Assembly (NCBI GenBank): GCA_946406355.1
Contig: CAMJKI010000007.1
Span: 1-54,053, forward strand
Source: an uncultured Bacteroidales bacterium
Lineage (GTDB): Bacteria; Bacteroidota; Bacteroidia; Bacteroidales; UBA932
Length of the DNA: 54,053 nucleotides
Reading direction: 5' to 3'
Position numbers and translations under genes: made by a program
Part shown: positions 48,714-54,053 of the stretch, piece by piece
How positions within the stretch are numbered: position 1 is the stretch's first letter
Layout of the letters: each line of letters starts with the position of its first letter
The notes under the pieces: generated by a model
Databases searched by the model: none
Told to the model about the DNA's origin: nothing
The model's input: the letters and a program-made list of their open reading frames with translations, nothing else

Positions 48714-50363
48714 ATGAACAAGACAATCAAATCCCTTGCCGCAGCCCTTATGGCGGTAGCCGCCGTGGCCTGCGCCTCCCCGGAAAAGATGGCCAAAATG
48801 GCCGATTCCGTAAAAGTCACCTGCAACCCTTCCGTTCTGGAAGTGGTTAACGACCAAATTCTTGCCACCGTAACGGTGGACTGCCCCAAAGACTACTTCA
48901 ATCCCAAGGTAATTGTAGAGGTTACCCCCGTGATTGTGTACGAAGGCGGTGAAGCTGCCATGAAACCCTTCAAGTATCAGGGCGAAAAAGTGAAGGACAA
49001 CTACCGCGTTGTCTCTTCCCAGGGCCAAACCCTTACTGAACAGCTCAAGTTCGACTATGTAGAGGGCATGGAAAAGTGCTTCCTGGAGCTCCGTGGCCGC
49101 GTTCTGGCCGGCAAGAAGGAAATTGCCCTCCCGTCCAAGAAGGTTGCCGACGGTGCCAACACCACCTATATGCTGGTAAAGCGCCAGGGCGATGTAGCCT
49201 TCAAGAAAGACGAATACAAGGATATCCTCACCAGTTCCACCGAAGGCCAGATCAAGTATCTGGTGAACAGTTCCCAGGTGCGCAACTCCGAGCTCAAGGG
49301 AGACTCCGTAAAGGACTTCCTGGCAGCTCTGGATGCCATTGAAAAGGACGAGCGTGCCACCATCACCGGAACGGAAATTGTGGCTTACGCTTCCCCGGAA
49401 GGCGCCGAAGACCGCAACAACAAGCTGTCCGGAGACCGTTCGGCAACGGCCACCAAGGCCTGGGGCCAGGTAACCAAGGGTCACGAGACGCTGGATCCGT
49501 CGGTCCGCAGCGTGGGTGAAGACTGGGAAGGCTTCCAGCAGCTGGTGGCCGAATCCAACATCGAGGATAAGGACCTGATCCTGCGCGTCCTGTCCATGTA
49601 TTCGGATCCTGCCGTGCGTGAGAACGAAATCAAGAACATGAGCCAGGTTTACACCGCCCTCAAGGGAGAGGTGCTGCCGGAACTGCGCCGCGCCCGCCTC
49701 ATCGCCAATGTAGAATATAAGAACTACACCAACGACGAGCTGCTGGAACTGCTGGAGCAGAATGCCGATATCCTGGACGAGGAAGCCCTCCTTCGCGCCG
49801 CTTCCGTGGTGAACGACTACGCCAAGATGGAGAACATCTACAAGAAGGCCGTGGAACGCTATGGCAGCGACCGTGCCCAGTACAACCTGGCCGCCACCTA
49901 CCTGGCCCAGGGTAAGGACGCCCTGGCCGAGCAGGCTCTTGCCAAAGTGAAGGCCAACGACGCCGACGTACTCAACGCCAAGGGCGTGCTGGCCCTGCGT
50001 AACAACGACCTGGACACCGCCGAATCCCTGTTCCGCAAGGCTGCCGGCAGCAACGAGGCCAAGGCCAATCTGGGCGTGATCCAGATCCTTACCGGCCGCT
50101 ACGAAGAGGCCGCCGAAACCCTCAAGGACAAGAAGGGCTGCTGCAACAACACTGTGCTGGCCTACATCCTCACCGATCAGTTGGACAAGGCCGCTGCCGC
50201 CGTGCACTGCAAAGATGCCCGCGTACAGTACCTGAAGGCCATCATCGCCGCCCGTCAGGGTGACGCCCAGGGCGTGAAGGACAACCTGGCCAACGCCTTT
50301 GCCAACGAAGAGCTGAAGGCCCGCGCCGCCCGCGACGTGGAATTTGCCGGCTACGAGTTTTAA
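48714..50363 (+). CDS. TPR-containing lipoprotein with OmpA-like segment
   Basis: A 549-residue lipoprotein (VACAS, Cys20 after MNKTIKSLAAALMAVAAVA). The first 200 residues are beta-rich and contain a pair of immunoglobulin-like strands (KVTCNPSVLEVVNDQILATV). About 210-260 resembles an OmpA-type peptidoglycan-binding turn (EIVAYASPEGAEDRNNKLSGDR). The C-terminal half is a stack of TPR helices (AQYNLAATYLAQGKDALAEQAL, ANLGVIQILTGRYEEAAETL). Codons look biased to frequently used ones, as in well expressed genes. It probably bridges outer membrane and peptidoglycan; the exact role is unknown. Confidence 0.83.
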   Translation: MNKTIKSLAAALMAVAAVACASPEKMAKMADSVKVTCNPSVLEVVNDQILATVTVDCPKDYFNPKVIVEVTPVIVYEGGEAAMKPFKYQGEKVKDNYRVVSSQGQTLTEQLKFDYVEGMEKCFLELRGRVLAGKKEIALPSKKVADGANTTYMLVKRQGDVAFKKDEYKDILTSSTEGQIKYLVNSSQVRNSELKGDSVKDFLAALDAIEKDERATITGTEIVAYASPEGAEDRNNKLSGDRSATATKAWGQVTKGHETLDPSVRSVGEDWEGFQQLVAESNIEDKDLILRVLSMYSDPAVRENEIKNMSQVYTALKGEVLPELRRARLIANVEYKNYTNDELLELLEQNADILDEEALLRAASVVNDYAKMENIYKKAVERYGSDRAQYNLAATYLAQGKDALAEQALAKVKANDADVLNAKGVLALRNNDLDTAESLFRKAAGSNEAKANLGVIQILTGRYEEAAETLKDKKGCCNNTVLAYILTDQLDKAAAAVHCKDARVQYLKAIIAARQGDAQGVKDNLANAFANEELKARAARDVEFAGYEF

Positions 50364-50372
50364 GCATCGGCC

Positions 50373-51170
50373 GTGAAGAACGGACGACTGGTGGACATCA
50401 TCTTCTGCATCCTTGTGCTGCCGGGGATGATGTTCCTTTTTCCCATCGGGGAATGGGCCCAGTGGCATCCCGGATATATCCTGGGATACGCCGGGTGGCT
50501 GTATGGTGTCTATTTCCTTTGCCGGGAAGTCCTGGGGGCGCAGCTGCTGAAAGGCGCAAAAGGCATCCTCACGGTGCTGGGCGTACTGTTTCTGGTAGCC
50601 GCCATCACCTTCCTCATGTCCTGGAGCCGGGTAGATTTCCCGCGGGATGCCGACACGGTTTCCGGCCGCATGGAAATGCATCAGCGGGCCATGTGGGTGC
50701 TGCTGGTGGCCGATGTCACCATCGGCCTGCTGGTGGGAATGTACAGCACCCGCATCCAGGAACTTGCCGAGAAAAAGGAGGTTACGGCCGCATTGGACAA
50801 TGCCCGTTCGTCGCTGTTCAAACGCAGTTTTGACGCCGTAGCCGATGAGGAAATCCAGCTGAAGAGCGATTACCGGACGGTGCACGTTCCCCTGTCGGCC
50901 ATCCAATACATAGAATCCCGCAACAACTACTCCTGCGTACACCTGGACCACCAGGAGGACATCGTTTCACAAATTGCCCTGAAAAAGGTAATGGAGCTGC
51001 TTCCGGAGGGGAAATTCATCCGGATTCATCGCTCGTACATAGTACCCGTGTGGCGGATTGAATCCAAATCCCTTACGCAGGTTCAACTGATGGGCGTGAA
51101 GGAGCCGCTCCCCGTGGGCCGCGCCTTCAAAGACAGTATTAGAGGCACATCCAATGACGAAGAAAGCTAA
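50373..51170 (+). CDS. membrane-anchored LytTR regulator
   Basis: A 265-residue protein with a GTG start at 50373; no ATG exists before the first helix. Residues 7-125 hold four hydrophobic helices (DIIFCILVLPGMMFLF, YILGYAGWLYGVYFL, GILTVLGVLFLVAAITFL, MWVLLVADVTIGLLVGM). A short linker then leads to a LytTR DNA-binding domain (about 155-258: SDYRTVHVPLSAIQYIESRNNY, IRIHRSYIVPVWRI). No receiver is present, so the membrane part may sense something directly. It overlaps the symporter by 17 bases, so the two are coupled; the symporter or the TPR lipoprotein may be its target. Confidence 0.87.
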   Translation: MKNGRLVDIIFCILVLPGMMFLFPIGEWAQWHPGYILGYAGWLYGVYFLCREVLGAQLLKGAKGILTVLGVLFLVAAITFLMSWSRVDFPRDADTVSGRMEMHQRAMWVLLVADVTIGLLVGMYSTRIQELAEKKEVTAALDNARSSLFKRSFDAVADEEIQLKSDYRTVHVPLSAIQYIESRNNYSCVHLDHQEDIVSQIALKKVMELLPEGKFIRIHRSYIVPVWRIESKSLTQVQLMGVKEPLPVGRAFKDSIRGTSNDEES

Positions 51171-52482
51171 GCAAGACTTCTTTGCTACCCGCTCTACCAG
51201 CTGGTGGATGGTGGCGCTGGCCATGATAGGCTCCTGTTTCTCGGGGGTTACGTTCGTGTCGGTGCCCGGCATGGTGGCAGGCTCCGGATTCGGCTACCTG
51301 CAAATGTGCATGGGCTTTTTCCTGGGCTATCTGGTCATTGCCTTTGTGCTTACGCCGCTGTATTTCCGGCTGGGCGTGGTGTCCATTTACCAGTATCTGG
51401 AACAGCGCTTCGGCCTGTCTTCGTACAAGACCGGGGCGTGGTTCTTCTTTATTTCCAAAATGCTGGGGGCCTCCGTACGGTTTTTCCTGCTGTGCGCCAC
51501 GCTGCAGCTGCTGGTTTTCGGCCCCTGGGGCGTTCCGTTCTGGGTTACGGTGCTGGTGGCGGTATTCCTCATCTGGCTGTACACCTTCCGGGGCGGGGTA
51601 AAATCCGTCATCTGGGTGGACATGCTCAAAACCCTGTGCATGCTGGTTACCGTCGGGCTGTGCCTGGTGCTTATCGGCCGGGAAGTGGGCAGTTTTGACA
51701 AATCCATGGCCAAGGTGTTTTGGTTTGACGACGTGAACCACCCGCAGTTCTTCTTCAAGCAGCTGCTGGGCGGCCTGTTCACCGTAATTGCCACCACCGG
51801 ACTGGACCAGGACATGATGCAGCGAACCCTGGCCTGCAAGAACGTGAAGGACTCCCAGAAGAATCTAGTGGTGTCCAGTCTGCTGCAGATTGTGGCCATA
51901 GCCTTCTTCCTGGTGCTGGGTGTGTACCTGTACCAGTTTGCCGCCCTGCACGGCATTGACGCCAAAGGGGATGCGCTGTTCCCGGAGGTGGCCTGCTCGC
52001 AGTTCCTGCCGCCCATTGTGGGTGTGCTGTTTGTGGTGGGACTTATTGCCGCCGGTTTCCCGGCCGGCGGATCGGCCCTCACCGCACTTACCACCTCTTT
52101 CACCGTAGATATCCTGGGCGGGCTCAAACGGGCCGATTCGGACCGGCTGCGCAAGTGGGTGCACATTGGCATGGCCGTTTGCATGGCGCTTTGCATCCTT
52201 ATTTTCAGCGTGCTCAATTCCACCAGTACCATTGACGCCGTGTACCGGCTGGCCAGCTATACCTACGGTCCGCTGCTGGGTTTGTTCTGCTTTGGCATTG
52301 CCAGCAAAAAGGCCGTCAAAGACCGCTGGGTTCCGTTTGTGTGCATCCTGGCCCCGCTGCTATGCCTGGTGCTGGATTTGAATTCCGAGGCCTGGTTCGG
52401 CGGCTATCACTTCAGCTACGAGTTGCTGCTGCTGAATGCGGGCTTCACCGCCCTGGGCCTGTTGTTCCTTAGAAAGAAATGA
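51154..52482 (+). CDS. sodium:solute symporter family transporter
   Basis: A 442-residue inner-membrane transporter with about 12 helices in the SSS (SLC5) pattern: GSCFSGVTFVSVPGMVAGSG in the first helices, GYLVIAFVLTPLYFRLGVVSIYQYLEQRFG, the central FRGGVKSVIWVDMLKTL, and FPAGGSALTALTTSFTVDI. The substrate cannot be inferred. The next gene, a phytase-like protein, overlaps by 4 bases and the LytTR regulator precedes it, so the three form one unit. Confidence 0.9.
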   Translation: MTKKAKQDFFATRSTSWWMVALAMIGSCFSGVTFVSVPGMVAGSGFGYLQMCMGFFLGYLVIAFVLTPLYFRLGVVSIYQYLEQRFGLSSYKTGAWFFFISKMLGASVRFFLLCATLQLLVFGPWGVPFWVTVLVAVFLIWLYTFRGGVKSVIWVDMLKTLCMLVTVGLCLVLIGREVGSFDKSMAKVFWFDDVNHPQFFFKQLLGGLFTVIATTGLDQDMMQRTLACKNVKDSQKNLVVSSLLQIVAIAFFLVLGVYLYQFAALHGIDAKGDALFPEVACSQFLPPIVGVLFVVGLIAAGFPAGGSALTALTTSFTVDILGGLKRADSDRLRKWVHIGMAVCMALCILIFSVLNSTSTIDAVYRLASYTYGPLLGLFCFGIASKKAVKDRWVPFVCILAPLLCLVLDLNSEAWFGGYHFSYELLLLNAGFTALGLLFLRKK

Positions 52483-53468
52483 ACCGCTGGCTGCCGATAC
52501 TGCTGATGCTCTTTTCCGTGGGCTGCGCCCGCGGACAGGACGCTCCCAGGCCCATCCGGCTTACGGAGATGCCGCAAACCCGCCTGAACATTCCGGCGGG
52601 GCAATATTCCGGCATTTCCTACATAAAGGGAAACCAGTTTGTGGCGGTGGACGACAAAGCCGGCGGCGGAGGAATCCAGTCCTTTGTGGTTCAAGTGGAT
52701 TCCGCAGGTAACTTGGGGATGGTGCTTGCCACAGCGCTGCCCACCAACGCATCCGGAGAAAAGGACCTGGACAACGAGGATCTGGTATTCGTAAAGGAGC
52801 GAAACAGCATTTTCGTGGCCTCCGAAGCCACCCAGACCATCCGGGAATATAAGCTTACCGGAAGACCTTCCGGGACCGAACTGGCTGTTCCGGAAACGTT
52901 TGGAACAGAATACATTATCCCTAACCGAGGCTTTGAGGCCCTGGCCTATAACGCAGCCACGGGCCTGTTCTGGACCACCACGGAAATGCCCCTCCCGACC
53001 GATTCGCTGTACCGTTTCCAAAGCTTCTCGGCCGAAACGCTGGAGCCCGTGGAACAGTATTTCTACGCAGCGGAGAACGCTTCCGTGGAACCATCGGCCG
53101 CCGCATCGGCCCGGGCCTATGTATTTGGCATCCCGGCGCTTACGGCGTTGGACGACGGACGGCTTCTGGTGATGGAACGGGAGCTGTATGTTCCACAGGG
53201 CGGCCTGGGATCCATGCTGGCCGACTCCTTCTGCACCACCAGCATTTACGAGGTGGATCCTGTCCGCTGCCAGGCGCCGGTGCTGGAGAAAAAGCTGCTG
53301 CTAAGTTTTAACACCTACGCCTTGAACCTGGCCGATTACGAAGGCATGTGCCTGGGACCCGTTCTTCCCGACGGCACCCAGCTGCTCCTGCTTATAGCCG
53401 ATTCCCAAGGCGGCATGGGTGGTCTGGTGGGCGAATACCTGAAGGTGATAAAGCTGCAGTACGAATAG
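52479..53468 (+). CDS. phytase-like/esterase-like exported protein
   Basis: A 329-residue exported protein (MNRWLPILLMLFSVGC; Cys16 may be a lipobox). It fits the esterase-like activity of phytase domain (PF13449), a beta-propeller: GQYSGISYIKGNQFVAVDDKAGG, KDLDNEDLVFVKERNSIFVASE, RGFEALAYNAATGLFWTTTE, ALTALDDGRLLVMERE and YEGMCLGPVLPDGTQLLLLIAD are repeated blades. Some relatives are phosphodiesterases. Coupled to the symporter, it could release a solute that the symporter then imports; this is inference. Confidence 0.87.
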   Translation: MNRWLPILLMLFSVGCARGQDAPRPIRLTEMPQTRLNIPAGQYSGISYIKGNQFVAVDDKAGGGGIQSFVVQVDSAGNLGMVLATALPTNASGEKDLDNEDLVFVKERNSIFVASEATQTIREYKLTGRPSGTELAVPETFGTEYIIPNRGFEALAYNAATGLFWTTTEMPLPTDSLYRFQSFSAETLEPVEQYFYAAENASVEPSAAASARAYVFGIPALTALDDGRLLVMERELYVPQGGLGSMLADSFCTTSIYEVDPVRCQAPVLEKKLLLSFNTYALNLADYEGMCLGPVLPDGTQLLLLIADSQGGMGGLVGEYLKVIKLQYE

Positions 53469-53507
53469 CTTTTTTGCCGCAAGCCTTGCTAATTGACAAA
53501 AAAGTGG

Positions 53508-53515
53508 TATCTTTG
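53508..53515 (+). promoter_or_regulatory. -7 box (TATCTTTG) for tRNA-Ser
   Basis: TATCTTTG, 43 bases before the tRNA, with TTGAC about 12 bases further upstream. Confidence 0.55.
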
Positions 53516-53558
53516 CAGTCCCGTCTGTTTTAGATGGGCGTTTCGGACCAAGTTCCCC

Positions 53559-53647
53559 GGAGAGGTGGGTGAGTGGCTGAAACCAGCAGTTTGCTAAACT
53601 GCCGTACGGGTTATTCTGTACCACGAGTTCGAATCTCGTCCTCTCCG
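53559..53647 (+). tRNA. tRNA-Ser (GCT)
   Basis: An 89-base class II tRNA. The acceptor GGAGAGG (53559-53565) pairs with CCTCTCC (53640-53646), with discriminator G at 53647. The anticodon loop TTTGCTAA carries GCT, reading AGC/AGT serine codons. The variable arm is long, as expected for serine, and the T arm contains GTTCGAATC. CCA is not encoded (GCTT follows). A terminator hairpin follows at 53653. Confidence 0.95.
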
Positions 53648-53652
53648 CTTCA

Positions 53653-53677
53653 AAGGCTGCCATGCGGCGGCCTTTTT
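53653..53677 (+). terminator. terminator after tRNA-Ser
   Basis: AAGGCTGCC (53653-53661), loop ATGC, GGCGGCCTT (53666-53674), 9 bp with one G-T pair, followed by T. Confidence 0.8.
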
Positions 53678-53690
53678 CGCTATCAATACA

Positions 53691-53890
53691 GGGGGCGCTG
53701 CCCCCTCATACACCCCTGCGGCCTATTCGCCTTTCCATCTTTTGCCTGCGGCAAAAGACACGGCCCGGCCGGGCGCCTGCTGGCGCCATCGTCGCTTCGC
53801 TCCTCCAGTCACCACCGCTCCTTCGAGCAACCCCAACCCTTCGATTCCTGGTATAAACTATCCAAGCCCGGTGCTCTGCAGAGCGCTTTT
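53691..53890. repeat. hairpin-rich intergenic element related to the ksgA insert
   Basis: This gene-free stretch opens with GGGGGCGCTGCCCCC (53691-53705) and CCCCTGCGGC, as the ksgA insert does. It continues with the hairpins TCTTTTGCC/GGCAAAAGA and GGCGCC/GGCGCC and ends at GCTCTGCAGAGC (53873-53884), also shared with ksgA. No gene is seen. It is the only intergenic copy of an element family that also sits inside a gene. Confidence 0.7.
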
Positions 53891-53908
53891 ACCCTCGCGA
53901 AATGAAAG

Positions 53909-54049
53909 TTTCGTTGCCGTGTTGACACGCAGAAGTGCATAGAAGGCCTTTTTTCTGTCGACACAGCAACGAAATCGGCTTTTTTACCCAAAACCATTGC
54001 CGTATTGACGCACAGAATGCACAGAATGGTGATTCTGTGTCAACACGGC
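53909..54049. repeat. two tandem related inverted repeats
   Basis: The first inverted repeat has arms 53909-53934 and 53953-53974 (TTTCGTTGC ... GCAACGAAA at the ends). The second has arms 53999-54018 and 54032-54049. All four arms carry versions of GCCGTGTTGACACAGAA, so the two units are related. They lie in the gene-free end of the window; the neighbouring gene is outside. Confidence 0.65.
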
Positions 54050-54053
54050 TCTC

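Noticed and set aside
48702..50951. Minus-strand open frame of 749 codons
   Set aside because: It is antisense to the TPR lipoprotein and LytTR genes, which have proper starts and a promoter; the antisense product looks like low-complexity shadow sequence.
1..54053. GGCCGAT as a polar FtsK (KOPS) or Chi word
   Set aside because: Both orientations are about equally common in my count, whereas KOPS and Chi are strand-polar.

Overview
The window is a 54 kb chromosomal piece of a GC-rich (roughly 57-60%, by eye) member of the Bacteroidales (Bacteroidota), probably a gut-type lineage. The evidence is repeated TAnnTTTG promoter -7 boxes, few Shine-Dalgarno sequences, fimbrillin-like lipoproteins, an LptE/SecG cluster behind a sigma-54 activator, and a fused aspartokinase/homoserine dehydrogenase. 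One tRNA (Ser-GCT) is present. There is no rRNA, CRISPR array, prophage or complete insertion sequence.

Layout. 1-723 has no gene but holds several hairpins. 724-5244 (minus): cdaA, mutS2, yraN and a decayed mannose-1-phosphate guanylyltransferase. 5265-14924 (minus): thrA, dapB, a dapE-like M20 peptidase, asd, dapD, dapA, a small secreted protein, dapF and an aminotransferase, together a complete aspartate to meso-diaminopimelate succinylase route. 14931-23910 (minus): murA, metF, metH, murB, aspS. 24004-30633 (mixed strands): M28 peptidase, a ksgA remnant, a phospholipase-D protein, intact ksgA, a two-domain esterase and a dicarboxylate symporter. 30770-41113 (minus): a compact seven-gene envelope operon (C69 dipeptidase, two fimbrillin-like lipoproteins, a fimbrillin-nuclease fusion, two SGNH proteins, an MBOAT O-acyltransferase). 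41172-53468 (mostly plus): small secreted protein, pheS, an SdiA-regulated-type lipoprotein (minus), an N-domain-less clpB, a sigma-54 activator, lptE, a TPR-like protein, secG, a TPR lipoprotein, a membrane LytTR regulator, a sodium:solute symporter and a phytase-like protein. The window ends with tRNA-Ser and about 400 bases of hairpins.

The most unusual content is a set of palindromic DNA elements inserted in frame inside conserved enzymes: the dapE-like peptidase, DapF (two), the aminotransferase, MurB (two), MetH, KsgA, the MBOAT protein and an SGNH protein. One family is a 53-codon block carrying repeated TGGACCTGGTCCA palindromes. It sits in two unrelated enzymes in the same orientation, same reading frame and same length, which suggests a protein-coding mobile palindrome comparable to the Rickettsia palindromic elements. 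A second family folds back through perfect 25-26 bp terminal inverted repeats whose sequence differs between copies. The heptamer GGCCGAT also occurs roughly ten times more often than chance, equally on both strands, as a DNA-uptake-type word would. Finally, two genes (dapF, ksgA) have truncated second copies separated from the intact copy by one cargo gene, scars of local duplication and loss.
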